The notes below the pieces were generated by a model. That model searched no databases. It was not told the origin of the DNA and worked only from the letters and a program-made list of their open reading frames with translations. The translations under genes and the position numbers were made by a program. A stretch of DNA of 64,000 nucleotides from Smallanthus sonchifolius. Taxonomy: Eukaryota > Streptophyta > Magnoliopsida > Asterales > Asteraceae. The stretch covers positions 15,096,501 to 15,160,500 of the forward strand of contig CM042039.1 in the NCBI GenBank assembly GCA_023525975.1, in the 5' to 3' direction. Below are positions 21,869-33,473 of this stretch, one piece after another; positions within the stretch are counted from its first letter, which is position 1; every line of letters starts with the position of its first letter.

Positions 21869-22547
21869 TGTAGGATCGTTATTTACAAGATGGTTCTGTT
21901 TTAGTTGAGATTGGCGGAAACAATCATAACTATGCAATGTATACAAGAAATAAGGATAATACTGATAAATGCAAAGTGTATTAATCTTCAATGTTTACAA
22001 GTTATAGAGAAAACTCTTAGGAAGCACACTTGAACAATGAGAAGATACAATACATATAAAGGAACTTATAATCAAGACAAACCCTTGATTCTAAGGATCA
22101 GATCAAACACAAGTCGTTGATCTTTGACAGTTACGAGTTACACTACTATTGGTAGACAACTAAAAGACAAACTGCAACAAACAGTAACAATCAGGTCAAA
22201 AAGTCTTCTTAGGAATCTTTGCAGGAGACTTCAGAAGTAGTAGCTTTGTCTTTAATCATCTGCACCAATAACATTTCATCTGCTGATAGATGTGCCTATC
22301 AGCAGCATCAATGTTTGATGATTTTCCTATTAGCAGCATCAATGTTTCATGTTGTTGAGAATCCTATCAGCAACAACTTTGGACATCAGCAGATAAGGCT
22401 ATCCGTAGCACAGTTGTTCATCAGCAGAAGAACATAACTATCCGCAACATATGCCTTATCCGCATCAACAATGTAAGTCATCAAAATTGTAGAGTCCGCA
22501 ACATCTATACTTAGAGAATTTTGTAACCAACGATCTTTATCTTTACA
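21869..22547 (-). repeat. A 5' LTR
   Basis: 679 bp, from TGTAGGATCG to ATCTTTACA on plus. Clearly related to the B LTRs but more divergent, so A and B belong to sister subfamilies. The 3' LTR lies outside the window to the left. A possible duplication starts with AATAA at 22548 but cannot be checked here. Confidence 0.9.
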
Positions 22548-22808
22548 AATAACTTTTATATAATTAAGTTATTTCGATCAACCGGTAATTAAATATAAGA
22601 TTATTGGATTTTAATAATCACACATTTTACCAATTGATAAATATGAGGTGTCACTACATGGTTGGTTGGTTGCAAAACATTTTCGGGTAGTTTTGGGTAA
22701 TTAAATACATAACGAGAGAGATGCTGGAAAAAAGATAGGGAGGCGAGAAAAAAATAAGAGAGAGATGAGAAAAAACAATGGACATATACAACCCGTCGGA
22801 AAGTCGAG
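22548..22808. other. Unclassified AT-rich sequence
   Basis: No coding signal. It has a purine-rich stretch (22725-22780) and a tandem partial duplication: CCGTCGGAAAGTCGAGCT occurs at about 22794 and again at about 22850. Confidence 0.4.
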
Positions 22809-23090
22809 CTTAACTTCGTTAGGTTTTATATGACGTGGACATATACAAACCGTCGGAAAGTCGAGCTAAGCTAGCAGTAGTTTCGTGGTGGCTTTTGAAA
22901 TTTGCTCTGGTGGTGTTTAACCGGTCTCGTTAACACCACAATTGTCTCTGTTTGGACTTGCTGGACAAACGAGACCAGTTAAACACCACGAGAGCCAATT
23001 TCAAAACCCACCACGAGACCACTGCTAGCTTGACTCGACTTTTCGGCGGTTTGCAGATGTCCACGTCGTATAAAATCTAACGGCGTTAAG
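22809..23090. repeat. Long inverted repeat (hairpin, foldback/MITE-like)
   Basis: Arms of about 122 bp at 22809-22931 and 22967-23090 are reverse complements with scattered mismatches and a spacer of about 35 bp. Matching landmarks include GACGTGGACAT, AAGTCGAG, GCTAGCAGT, CGTGGTGG and TGGTGTTTAAC. The RNA would fold into a long imperfect hairpin. I see no clear target duplication around it. Confidence 0.85.
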
Positions 23091-23451
23091 TTTTTTTAAC
23101 GGGGGGTATAATGTAAAAAATTAGTTTGAAAGTAGAGACTAGTGGTAAGAATATTCTTAGTTATGATTATTATTGGTTAATTGATAAAAGTTGAAATTAT
23201 TAAAATCCAATAATCCTTAAATAGATTACCAAAATTTTAAATTCGAATAAATAAATTCAAAAGAATAATTATAGTAACACCTGTAATGGTATGGTGGGCA
23301 TTTATAATTTGACCTGATGGAAATTTATTTTGTTTAATTGTTATTGGTCGATATGAACACAATAAATACAGAAATATGGATGCGGATATGAATGTAACTG
23401 TCTTTATATCGATCATGAATCAATTGTTTACCACCTGAAATAATTTATATA

Positions 23452-23562
23452 GAGTAAAGTTTAGTTTTTGTTCTTAAGGTTAGTTGTTATTAACAGATTC
23501 AGTGTCTTCTTAACAGTATGAGTTTCTGATGTTACATTTCTTAACACTTTTAGTCCCTGGAC
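23452..23562 (+). repeat. Pack-MULE left terminal inverted repeat
   Basis: It starts GAGTAAAGTTTAGTTTTTG and includes TTATTAACAG, CTTAACAGTATG and GATGTTACATTTCTTAAC, all found inverted in the right repeat. Confidence 0.85.
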
Positions 23563-24058
23563 GTAACGGTCGTTAAGTTTTCTGTTAGTTTTCATGTAAA
23601 ATTACCAATTTGCCCTTAATTTCACCCTTCCCTTTCATTCTTTATCTTATGCCTGTGAAAACATGTACGGTGCTCTAATTTCTCCTTCCCAAACACGAGA
23701 GAGAGATGGTGAGCCCCTGCTCCGGTGAGATCCACGGCGGAGATCTCCGGCGACATCCACGGTGACCATCACCACCACTCTCCCCCACGGTTAAGGAGGG
23801 AGAAGATCGGGTTTATAGCCATGTTTTGATAATTCTTGAAATGAGTTTTACATGCCTGTAAGCGATCTACACTTGAAATTTGCAAGAATTAGTGTTCTAA
23901 AAAGCATCCAACTTGGAAAGATTCGACCGTCATACATTTCTTTTGCCATTAAATCTAACCCGTTTAGATTTTGCCCTTTTGAGTAGCAGTGAAGCATCAA
24001 AGAATAGGATGTTTAACTAGGCTTAAACCCTTTACTTTTCATGTCTAAAATAACCGAT

Positions 24059-24301
24059 TCAGCTGCTTTCCAGTCTCCCGACTTTTATCATTTCTTGATA
24101 AACTTCATTAGCATCAATTTCCAAAACACATCTCCCGTACGCGCTTATTAATGTGTTGAAAGTGTCTCTATCAAGCTCAAAACCACAACTTTTCATCTCC
24201 TGTAAGAACCAATTCACATGAAGATGCATACCCTTATTACCACACATAGCAAGCATCGTGTTCCAAGTGACACGATTAGGTGAAACTCGATTGTTGATCA
24301 T
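24059..24301 (-). pseudogene. PPR (pentatricopeptide repeat) gene fragment captured by MULE
   Basis: 80 open codons on the minus strand contain about two PPR units: NRVTWNTMLAMCGNKGMH..., then an EMKSCGFELDRDTFNTLISAYGRC unit and the start of a third (EIDANEVYQEMIKVG). The 35-residue spacing and the FNTLISAYG helix motif are diagnostic of PPR proteins, which bind organellar RNA. The fragment is tiny compared with a PPR gene, has no start or end of its own, and lies wholly within the MULE terminal repeats, so it is a captured piece and not a locus. Similar-looking but broken sequence continues left to about 24040. It could yield antisense or small RNA against the parent gene; that is inference. 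Confidence 0.85.
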
Positions 24302-24721
24302 AAAGCTCCAATGGCGCCGCCGGTGACGTCTCAGCCGCCGGTGACATTTGCACCGCCGCCCGTCACTAACGCCGTTACTAACGTGGTTTGATTCATGGTT
24401 TCCATATGCTCTTGATTCAATTAGGACAAGATTTGATTGTAGTTTTGGAAGGATTAAAGTGGTTTGAATTAAATTTGACTTTTTGGGAGTAAACCCTTGG
24501 ATCTTGAAGCTGTTGCGGAGGGGTTAGGCAGCGGAGGGGGTGGCTGGTGGTGGCAGTTGTGGGTGGTCAGTCGGTGGTGGTGGTGGTCGGCCGGCGTTTA
24601 TGGCTGCGGCGGTTGGTGGTGGAGTTAGGAAATGAATTGGATTAAAAGTGTTAAAAGGGGGTGCTTCAAGGGTATTTTAGTCATTTAATAAGAAATAACC
24701 GAAAAACATAACGAAGTTAAC

Positions 24722-24832
24722 AAAACTGGACTAAAAGCGTTAAGAAATGTAACATCAGGGACCCATACTGTTAAGAGGGAACTGAACCTGTTAATAACAA
24801 CAAAACTCAGGGACGAAAACTACAGTTTACTC
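24722..24832 (-). repeat. Pack-MULE right terminal inverted repeat
   Basis: Reverse complement of the left repeat with scattered mismatches, ending CAGTTTACTC at 24832. Confidence 0.85.
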
Positions 24833-25017
24833 ATTTATATATATACAGGGGTGGCTTGATGGTATAAAGGGAACTAAAAATTAGATGCCCCTTTTAACAA
24901 ATGTCATGTCATAAACGCTTCTAGTTTATCTATCTTTGCGACCGACAATAATAAAAGTTTATATTTGACGGAGTTAAAAAAATCTTTTTTTAATAATTTT
25001 GTAATTGTATAAAATGT

Positions 25018-25390
25018 TTAGATTATTTTTCTTACTTTTTTACAAGCAAACTCTTTAATAAAAGTTTCCAAATCAATTTCTCTTAATAATTCCTTTTCAA
25101 TTGATAATTTTTTTAATGTAATTAAGTATATTAATGAGTGTGACATAGTAGATCTCAAATATTTTTTTAATAATTTTAATTTTGAAAAGCTTCTTTCTAC
25201 GGAACCAACCGTTACTTGAATAGTTAACATAACTCTGTAGGCAATATAAGCAATTGGAAAAAAAAATTAAACTTTTTAATGTAATTAAGTATATTAATAA
25301 GTGTGTCACATTCTGAATGTATAACATATTATAAAATTTTTAGTTCTTGAAATAAATCTAGACCATCGATATCTAAAGCTTGCATCATGT
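25018..25390 (-). pseudogene. hAT transposase remnant (C-terminal dimerisation region)
   Basis: The minus strand at 25230-25018 encodes LTIQVTVGSVERSFSKLKLLK, YLRSTMSHSLIYLITL and LSIEKELL, the conserved C-terminal dimerisation region of hAT-family transposases and related zinc-finger MYM type 1 proteins. Further right, about 25340-25390, the minus strand reads DIDGLDLFQELKIL, a motif that normally precedes it. An inserted or duplicated AT-rich segment (about 25230-25330, which repeats AATTAAGTATATTAAT) separates the two. Frames are broken, so this is a relic. No terminal repeats could be defined. Confidence 0.75.
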
Positions 25391-25863
25391 TTTAAAAAAA
25401 TTTCAAGATCAATACAATGTTATTTTAAACTGTTATCATTGAATGAATTTTAATTTCTTTATACTAAATAGAAAACCAAATTACTTTCAAACTTTTTAAA
25501 TTGATCAAATCTAGTTGCTTTATATAGAAAGTAATCAGTTTTAAATAAATTAATAGAAGTTTTAATATAAAAAAATAAAAATTGAGACCCTTAAAAATTG
25601 ATGGCCCAAAAACAGGGCTTTATTTGTTTTGCCCAAAAACCATCACTATATAATACACTTTTTAATAATTAAATTGCTTAATGTAGGTTATTGTTAATAT
25701 ATAAAACCCTGAGATATATCTCATCATATTTAAATCTATGCTTGCAATTTAAGTTGTCTTTATACGACATGGTTAAGATAGGTTTCTTGTAATAACACAT
25801 GCATTCTATTTGGTTTTTGTTTTTGTAACGAGTATTATACTTAGGAATGGGCATTTAGTTCCT
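25391..25863. other. AT-rich sequence, no recognisable gene
   Basis: Very AT-rich, no long frame. It may include more decayed hAT element up to about 25640. At 25864 it meets the truncated LTR of C abruptly. Confidence 0.4.
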
Positions 25864-26186
25864 GCGTACTTAGCAAGTACGCAAGAATACTCTGCGTACT
25901 TGCTTAGTATGCATGAGCAATTTGCCCTGCGCACTTGCTAAATGCGCAGAGATCAGGTCTTGTATAAATAGGATAGGTTGACAGTAGATAAATACGCAGA
26001 CATTATGCACTCAGTATTTTCTCTCTGTAACCTTCAAGTGTTTATAATAGACGAAAGTTTAAAGTGATTCTCTTGTCGGTTTACTTTGTGTTGTTTGATT
26101 CTCTACCTAGTCACGGGTATTCCGCACCCGGTCCCACTAGCCAACGCACTTGCATGTGACGATCCATGACACCTGAGGGACCTACA
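25864..26186 (+). repeat. C 5' LTR, truncated at its start
   Basis: Homologous to the last 320 or so bases of the LTR at 53265-53762; the first 175 or so are missing. It carries GCGTACTT/AAGTACGC dyads, a TATAAATA at 25963-25970 and ends CCTACA. About a dozen substitutions separate the copies. Confidence 0.9.
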
Positions 26187-26188
26187 AG

Positions 26189-26200
26189 TGGTATCAGAGC
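26189..26200 (+). other. C primer-binding site (initiator tRNA-Met)
   Basis: TGGTATCAGAGC, two bases after the LTR end. Confidence 0.93.
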
Positions 26201-26514
26201 TTTGCTCTTGATTTCGAGTGTTGTGAGTGTGTTTGGAGTATTTTCTTCACATCCTACAGAGTTTTTGTAAGCAAAAGTGGGTGTTTTTGTTGATTTTTGT
26301 GATAAATTAGGGGTAGCTCTTGAGCACTAATTTAGAAGCAAAAATCACTCAAAAATCGACTTTTGTTGTGTATTTGAGTCTTTTGAGCATCTAAGGTTGG
26401 TTAGAAACACTTCTCTGACCCTTTGGCTCATTTTGTTTGGTCATATTTTCAATTTTTGCAATCTCCGGTGAGTTTCCAGTGACCGGAAAAGTTTGGTGAG
26501 AGTTGGTGAAAAGG

Positions 26515-26720
26515 TTATCTGCGTACTTACCTTATCTAGCAAAAAGTACAGTCTTGTTGCGTACTTACCAAGTACGCAAGACCAATCCTTGTGTGTACTT
26601 AAGTTATCTCCTGCGTACTTATCTTCTACTCCTGCGTACTTATCAAGTACGCAAGGGCAAATCATAAGTGCGCAAGGCTATTTCTCTAAGTGCGCAAGGC
26701 CAGTTACAAGTGCGCAAGTG
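26515..26720. repeat. C leader: GCGTACTT/AAGTACGC and GTGCGCAAG repeats
   Basis: The untranslated leader before gag repeats the dyad words found in the LTR (TGCGTACTTA, AAGTACGCAAG) and then three AAGTGCGCAAG words. The repeats are therefore not confined to the LTR. Confidence 0.85.
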
Positions 26721-26757
26721 TCTTTGACTTTTCTGAAATTTGACTAAGTGTTCACCA

Positions 26758-28381
26758 TGTCAAATCTTCATAACCTCGGTAACCTTCTGAACTATGACAA
26801 TGAGATTGGAACCACTCAGAAACCTCAAAGCTGCTTAATGTAAATGATTATTTAAACTGGAAAGCACGTTTTGAGCATTATATTTCTTATACCGATTCTT
26901 CGTTGTGGATACCCATTCTAGAGGGCTATAAGCATCCCACATACATTTACCTTGATGACGAAGTTCCCAAGCCTATCTCTAAACTTGATGAAGAAGAAAA
27001 GAAAGTTTATGATAGAGAGAAGAAGGCACACAGATCTATCACTATGGCCTTAACTAGGGAGTTATTCCACAGCTTCAGAGGATACGATAACTCCAAGGAT
27101 CTTTGGAAGGCGTTACAGAAGAGATTCGAGGGCAATAGTGACATCAAGAAAAGTAAACGGGATCTTCTCAGGAAGCAGTATGAGTGCTTCAGATTTCTGG
27201 AGAACGAATCCATAGATGAACTCATATCTAGATTCTATCATCTGCAGACTGAGTTGAAGGCTTTTGACCTCATTTATCCAAATGAGGAATTAGTTGAAAA
27301 ATTTCTGGATGCTTTGCCACCCAAGTTTGAGATGTATACTACCCTAATGAGAGATAATTCTAAATTCTATGAGATGACAATTGATGAGGCAATTGGAAAG
27401 GTTCAAGCTCATGATATGAACCTAAAAACAAAGGAGAGCTCAGGAAGACCTCAAATACAAGACCCTTCTATGTATTATGGGACGTCTTCTACAACCAAGT
27501 CATCGGGCTCTGGAATTGCCCTTTTCTCAGGAAACTCTCATGAGGAAGAAACGTTAAAGGCTTGTGGTGGTCATGCATGCTATGCAGCATCTGGTTCTGG
27601 ATCTCATCACCAGAATCCCTCAATAAATCCTTCTCCCACATCTTCAGCTAACCAATCAGTAATAGCCAAGATAGCTGAAGATCATGTGGCTTTATTCTCA
27701 TCATGCATGCTTGCCTATGAGAACTTCATTGGCGGCAAGCTAACGGATCCTGAAAAAATAGAAGAAGACTTCAATCAGGTGGATCCGGATGATATGGAGG
27801 ATATGGATATTCAATGGAATATGGCCATGATCTTGAGGAGGGCCAAGCGTTTTTTGAACAGAACTGGCCGAAAGATCATTGGTGGGCATTCAAATGCCAA
27901 TGTTGGTTTTGAAAAATCCAAGGCCAAGTGCTACAAGTGTCTGAACTTTGGACACTTTGCTCGTGAATGTTAGAAGGACAAAGCACCTGCCTCTGGATTC
28001 ACAAGACCAAGCCAAGGAAGCAACCATGGGTACAACTCTAACAACCGCAATCAAGGTCAAGGTGGAACGTCCAATGCATTAGTGGCTCAACAGGACGAAA
28101 GCTTTGATTGGGGTGTTCATTTGGAGGATGCCCTCATTGCACAAACACAGGTTGGTCTCATGGCTGAGATTATGGAGATGATGGAAGCTGAGGAATGGGA
28201 AGCTTCTGTGGCTGACCAAGAAGAGTCTACAACTGTTGTTGCCCTCATGGCTATTGGAGAGGCATCAAGTTCATCGAATGAGGTAGATTCTAATCCTTTT
28301 ACTGTCATTTCTTGTTCCAAATGTCTAAGTTTAAAAGTTGAAAATTCTAAGCTTCAAGACAAAGTCGAACCCCTTCGTATT
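26758..28381 (+). pseudogene. C gag, first part
   Basis: ATG at 26758 (MSNLHNLGNLLNYDNE) is followed after about 30 codons by a frameshift. The main frame then encodes a copia Gag: NWKARFEHYISY, a UBN2-like helical domain (about 26903-27500: KDLWKALQKRFEGN, KRDLLRKQYECF, DALPPKFEMYTTLMR), Ser/Gly-rich sequence and a CCHC knuckle CYKCLNFGHFAREC ending at 27970. An in-frame TAG (27971-27973) follows, after which the same frame continues (QQDESFDWGVHLEDA... to the Cys-containing CSKCLSLKVENSKLQ stretch) until X2 interrupts at 28382. It once packaged the element RNA. Confidence 0.88.
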
Positions 28382-29084
28382 TGTCACACCCCAAAATTCC
28401 ACTGACGGAGTTTTACCGTTTGGAAGGTGACACACCAGGATCTCAGTCATTAGTTACATCAAACGACACTATATGGGACTTAAAATGTCATAACCAAAAA
28501 GTTCTGAGTTAATGCGGAAGCGTTTAAACAAGATAGTTACTGCGCAAAACAAATGCGCTCAAGTTTAATTTAATAAAAGCACGTGAATTATCTCAAATGA
28601 TTGCATATGAATGAAATGACAGTAGGACTCCATGCATGCCCTAGATGTGCAACCTGTGCCTTAGCGACCTGAGAAACATGTAAGAAAAAGTGTCAACACG
28701 AGGTTGGTGAGTTCACAGGTCTCAAGTTTGCAATAAGAGAGTGTTTGCTAGATTATGTACATTTAATATGCATACCTATAGGTAGCTAGCCTATGTTCAT
28801 GTCTTACTAAAGCGCTCGCAACCGAAACTGACAGTGTTTGTTTATTTGCCTCCAGCCAGGTCTATCAACTCTTACTAATGTGTTAAGGTCAATATTTCAC
28901 CCGTTCGACCTCCAATCGAGTTAGCGCGACTAACGCGGGTGGGGTTTGTCAAACCCAGTAGTACTACCAAAATTACCTCGCTAATTCCATATTAACGGTC
29001 CGAAGTGTGTGAGGACTTTCATGATAGTGTGTTACGCTTAGCCTCAACAGTGATATCATATGAAGTATCATAATCAAAATAGTT

Positions 29085-29235
29085 TGCGTCATGTTTTCTC
29101 CCCTAACGGGAAAAACATGAAAAATGATGTTGGTTTGCGTACTTGTTTCTCCTCCACGGGGAAAACAAGTAAAAGTATGATGGTTCATGTACATGTTTCT
29201 CCCCCAACAGGAAAACGAGTAAAAAGGGGCCGTGA
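29085..29235. repeat. X2: three GTTTTCTCCCC-N-GGGGAAAAC hairpin units
   Basis: Three imperfect units of about 50 bp, each with a C-rich arm (TTTCTCCCC), a short loop and a G-rich arm (GGGGAAAAC or variants). These are potential hairpins in the LTR. Confidence 0.75.
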
Positions 29236-30002
29236 AACTCACCTGCGTTGTGTAGTAGATAGTATCACACAAGAACAATATTGAAACCACGACTGCTAGC
29301 CTGCAACGGCTTACGTATGCCCTAGAATTATACGTATAACAATTAGGGATACAATGGGAATATTGTGATAACGACACGGAAGATTAGACTGTCTTAACAC
29401 ATTCCGAGGATCAATGAGTAGACGAACGTATCTACGGGAAATAGGGGTTTCTTAATTTAATAATTAAGGTAAATATGTTTCGTGTCGAACGTTTCTATAT
29501 ACGAATAATAAATATATAAATATATACATTCGTGTGTTCGTACCAAACATGGTCTAGAAGAATAATATATAATAAATATATTACTTTTAAGTTCGTAAGA
29601 CCAATATAATAAACATTTGCGTGGAAAAATAATAAATATATTATTTTTAATCGAATAAATAGACGTGAGTAAATAAAATAATAAATTATATTATTTATAA
29701 TTTTTGAATCGTTTCATAAAGTTTATAATCGTGGCGAAAATATAAAAATATATATATTATTTTTAATCTCGGTCACGAGGTCGAAAATAATATAAATATA
29801 TTATTTTGTTTAGAGTGGTGGTTTGAAAATAATATAAATATATTATTTTTAAAAATGGGAATAGTATTAAATACGGGTTATGAAACTAAACCCGAGCCTA
29901 CGGGTGATTTTCGTTAAAACTCGTTTATATATCATTATAATAATATGGGGGTGGTTTTTATATTAAAAATATTCCTTAAAAATCGGTTTAAAAAGAAAAG
30001 GG

Positions 30003-30080
30003 TTTGGAGAGACTCGAACCCGGGTATCTCCCACACCAGCACATAGTCTTACCAGTCCCGCCCGCTAGGGTATCGCAACC
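30003..30080 (-). other. tRNA-like A/B-box segment inside X2 (not a functional tRNA)
   Basis: The minus strand has a GGACTGGTAAGAC-type A-box-like motif and, about 30 bases on, CCCGGGTTCGAGTCTCTCC, which resembles a tRNA TpsiC arm with B box. I cannot fold a full cloverleaf. It may be a SINE head or a chance match in the LTR. Confidence 0.35.
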
Positions 30081-31294
30081 AAACCCAGACAGAAATGGTT
30101 TTAACCTTTGATTCTACCGTGTTCTTCCCCCACATACGAATTCGATTGAAACCAGTCCTAATACCATCGAATTTGACCGCGAATGGCTTCAAGATCATAG
30201 GGGTTTTGTTCATTAGGGTCTTGCGAATCTATAGTTGAGTTTAATAAAAAAAAATAACAAGTTTAAGATCATTAAAGTTCTGTTTTAAAATCCGAAACCC
30301 TAGAATAAGAACAAGGGATCGATTTGATCAAATTTGATGATAGAACTGTTTGTAATTAGAGGGCTTTCAACGATTTGGACTCTGCGAACCTATTTATGTG
30401 ATTTAATTGCATTGAGATTAAGTTTAAAATCAAAAACCCCAAATCAGTTATATGAACAAGCCCTAGTTAGCGATCTTGATTCATACGATGATATGAGTCC
30501 AAATAATCATAGGGCTTTTACTTTAATGATGAAAACGAAGCTGTAGGTGTGAATAATTACCATAATTGAGTTCAAATCGATGGAGATCGACTAAATCTCA
30601 GTCACAACATGCGTGGCTTGGTTTTTAGCGACTCTGTCTGCTTCTCCGATCAGATTAGCGTGCGCAAAAGACTCAGATGAGTTCGTTTGAGGTGTGCAGA
30701 GGGTTTGCACATGAATTGGTAATCGAAGTTTGTTGAATTCGATTGATCAAGTATTGAGTTCGATGGTTACGACTTTATTAGTCATGAATTGGGTTTAATT
30801 CGCTCCATTATGATGATTAACTCGATGGTTATGGCCGTTAATGCCTCAAACATGCGATTTCAGTTACAAAACTCGACATAACTTCGATTATGAATTCGAA
30901 TTGAGATTACAGGTTACGGGTTTGACTCCCGGAAGTCAACAGAACTCTAGAATCATGATTTTGACTTTTAAAAGTCAAAAGAATCAATATTGGGATAATT
31001 GCAGAACTAGTCCCTGCTGTTTCAAGTCTTTGAATTTGAGATAGGGTAGAATTAGTCCTTGAGGTTAGAGTCTAGTTAAGCATTAGTTAGTTTGACAATC
31101 GAAAAGTCAACAAGAAAGCGATTTTTGACTTTCAAAGTCAAAGGAGTGGGTTTAGAGTAATTACACTACTAGTCCTTGTAGTTTCTGGTTTAGATAACGA
31201 CAACATTAGTCCCTAAGGTTTGAAATGAGTTAAATGGATTAATATTTAACGGAATTTACTAACGGTGTTAATCTTGAAAAGTCGGATTGTCACA

Positions 31295-31750
31295 ATATTG
31301 CAGCTTTAAGCTACAAAGAAAACGAAAAACGATTTAAAGATTCAATTGAAACGTTGAAGAAAGAAAAACGTGATTATTCACTTAAAATCAGCGATCAACA
31401 GTTTCACTTGGATGTCGCATACAAGGGGTTAGAGAAAAGGAACAATGAGATCAACAAACTGCAAAATGAGATATTGCGGTTGAAATGTACTAATGAGAAG
31501 TTGAAAAATTCTCATTTTGTGGTGGAACACTACGAGTCTGTAGTGAGGCAATTGAATGGATTAGGGTTGGGTATTAATGCTATTCCTCCAACAGTTAGCG
31601 GGAAATTTGTCAACGGCTTAATAGACATTGATTTGTCTTGCCTTGATGAGTCCTCGGGTAAGGATGAGTCCTCTAACAAGGATGATTCCTCAAGTAAGGT
31701 TGACTCCGCATCTAATGAGGAGTTCTTTACTGCTTCTGATGATGGGTCTG
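31295..31750 (+). pseudogene. C gag, coiled-coil part
   Basis: The gag frame resumes after X2 with a long charged helix (ALSYKENEKRFKDSIETLKK, LEKRNNEINKLQNEILRLK), probably a coiled coil, then a repeated Ser/Asp/Glu/Lys motif (DESSGKDESSNKDDSSSK). It is cut at 31750 by E. GTCTG at 31746-31750 is duplicated at 38228-38232. Confidence 0.85.
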
Positions 31751-33467
31751 TGATGTATTGCAAAATACATCCGTTTTACTATCTATTTTATTCCCACTTT
31801 GTGTTTGTTTTGCGTCGGTTTTCTTCTATAACTGCTCGTACTTAATATTTCTATATATTTTGGTTGTTAGGTCACAAAGGAAGCGGATATGATTGAAAAC
31901 GAAGAAGAACGAGTTTCCGGTTCGTGCGAGAGGGCTGTGGGTAAAAAGAAAGGAAGATTCTGGATTTTTAACCCCGTTGCGCTACGCGACAGGTCTTGTA
32001 ATTTCGTCGCGCTACGCGAGGAATGCAAAATGACAGAATTGCCCTTTTTTTGATTGCCGACTATTTTGTCTTTTCTGGGCCCTAGCGCTACGCGAGGATG
32101 AATCAAGATCCCGTCGCGCTACGCGACGGGTGGTTTTTCGCAGAAACCTCTTTTTAAGCCAAAAATTAGAAAACCCTAAAAAGGGAGACCACCTTGTGAC
32201 GGCAAAAGACGAAAAGGAGGAACATTCTAGCCTCAAGAAGGTGATTGTGGACTAAAATCGGAGGAGGAGAAGTGGATATTGATCAAGAACAAGCGTTGGG
32301 ATCGAAGAATTGAAGCCGGATTCACCTCGGGTTACATAATTTTGATTCGTTCTTGTTTTCTTGTCAATTCTAACATGATGAACAGCCTAGTTACTTATTG
32401 TTTTATAATTTTGAACATGTTTCTTGGCTAGATTCTTGTTGTCTACCTAGGTTAAGATGATTGCACATGTTTAACATTGGTTTTTGTTGGTTTTTGGAAC
32501 TTTTGAATATGAAGAACTCATGATGTAACAAACTTGGTTTTGATCATTGGATGTGTATGCATATTTAGTATTATCAATTAAATGATTTTTCAGTCCTCAT
32601 GTGCTTTGATGAATGTCTTTCATATAATAGGTGAATGCTAGATCAATTGCCGTGTGTTTTTGATTATTGGATGGTTTGCTAGACGTAGTATTCCATAGGA
32701 ATGAAATTCGTGAATTGGTAAATCTAAATATTCAACCAATCTTAATAGCTGTGAGGTGAGAGATTGTCGGTTTATCTCGTGTGTCTGATCGCTAGTTTAG
32801 AATCTTTGTGAGAAGGTCTGTCTAGTTCGTCGTTCACATCTTGTTTACCGAGTCCAATAGGAAATTCTTAGTTATCCCTTGCACTTAGGTGTATTGAGAC
32901 TTTCGCGCTGTGAGGTAGATTGTCTAGCGGATACTTCTTGAGTAGACTGGATGACCTGTGAGGGGAACCCGTCCAGCCGGTGGTTTAACGGCTTTTAGGT
33001 CTCTTAGTTGACAATCCTTGAGAAGGGTCGAGGGTGCTCTAGGTTCCCTTTGAGTTTAGTATTTTAAGATCCCGGTATCACATCAGTTCCATTACCGATA
33101 GAACCTTCGTCAGACACGTGTAGGATTCGGGCCTAGGTAGTGCTTTCACCCTGTCTGTTTTTGTTCCGTAGTTATTCTCACGCTAGTTTGTTTGTCCTCG
33201 TCTTTTCCTTTATTTTCTCTAGTTTATTATTTTTAGTTTATTTCTCTTTTAAATAAAAGAAACCCCCCTTTTTTGTAATTAGTTATCCTGCATCTGAGTC
33301 AGTATTTCGCTGTACATACAGTGTCCGTAGGTTCGATACTCGGTCTTATCTATCTATTCTGCAAACGATCGGTACACTTCCCGTATTGTGCGCGTTAGTT
33401 TAGGTTTGTCCGTTTTATTATAAATATTAGAACTTGTAGGTTTTTGCGTATAGTTCGTAGCACACCA
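31751..33467 (+). repeat. E 5' LTR
   Basis: 1717 bp, TG...CA. It contains four GTCGCGCTACGCGAC-type dyads between 31970 and 32135. Confidence 0.94.
31970..32135. repeat. E LTR: GTCGCG-CTA-CGCGAC palindromes
   Basis: Four copies of GCGCTACGCGA within 165 bp, the last forming the near-perfect palindrome CCGTCGCGCTACGCGACGGG. GC-rich islands in an AT-rich LTR. A second copy is at about 36735-36895. Confidence 0.9.
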
Positions 33468-33473
33468 AGTTTT

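Larger units (their letters stand above)
23452..24832. mobile_element. Pack-MULE-like DNA transposon with PPR gene fragment
   Basis: A 1381-bp element with long terminal inverted repeats (about 110 bp strongly similar, starting GAGTAAA) and the perfect 9-bp duplication ATTTATATA (23443-23451 and 24833-24841). Long terminal repeats plus a 9-bp duplication are the signature of Mutator-like elements. There is no transposase inside. The cargo includes a PPR gene fragment (24059-24301, minus) and GC-rich coding-like segments (about 23700-23820 and 24310-24620) unlike the AT-rich surroundings. This is the structure of a Pack-MULE, a non-autonomous MULE that has captured host gene pieces. Confidence 0.88.
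28382..31294 (-). mobile_element. X2: solo LTR, chromovirus-type, in C gag
   Basis: 2913 bp from TGTCACACCCCAAAATTCC to GGATTGTCACA on plus, with no internal gag or pol, flanked by GTATT (28377-28381) and ATATT (31295-31299), a 5-bp duplication with one change. The gag frame of C continues across it. The ends match the X1 terminus, and blocks such as GTTGGTGAGTTCACA and TTAGCGCGACTAAC also occur in the T LTR, so it is a related chromovirus LTR in minus orientation. A solo LTR is left after recombination between two LTRs. The interior is AT-rich (29450-29900). Confidence 0.82.

Noticed and set aside
25097..25327. 76-codon minus-strand frame next to the hAT remnant
   Set aside because: Low-complexity AT-rich reading that overlaps the hAT frame out of phase.
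30003..30080. A real tRNA gene
   Set aside because: Only A-box-like and B-box-like segments; no complete cloverleaf and no acceptor-stem pairing found.
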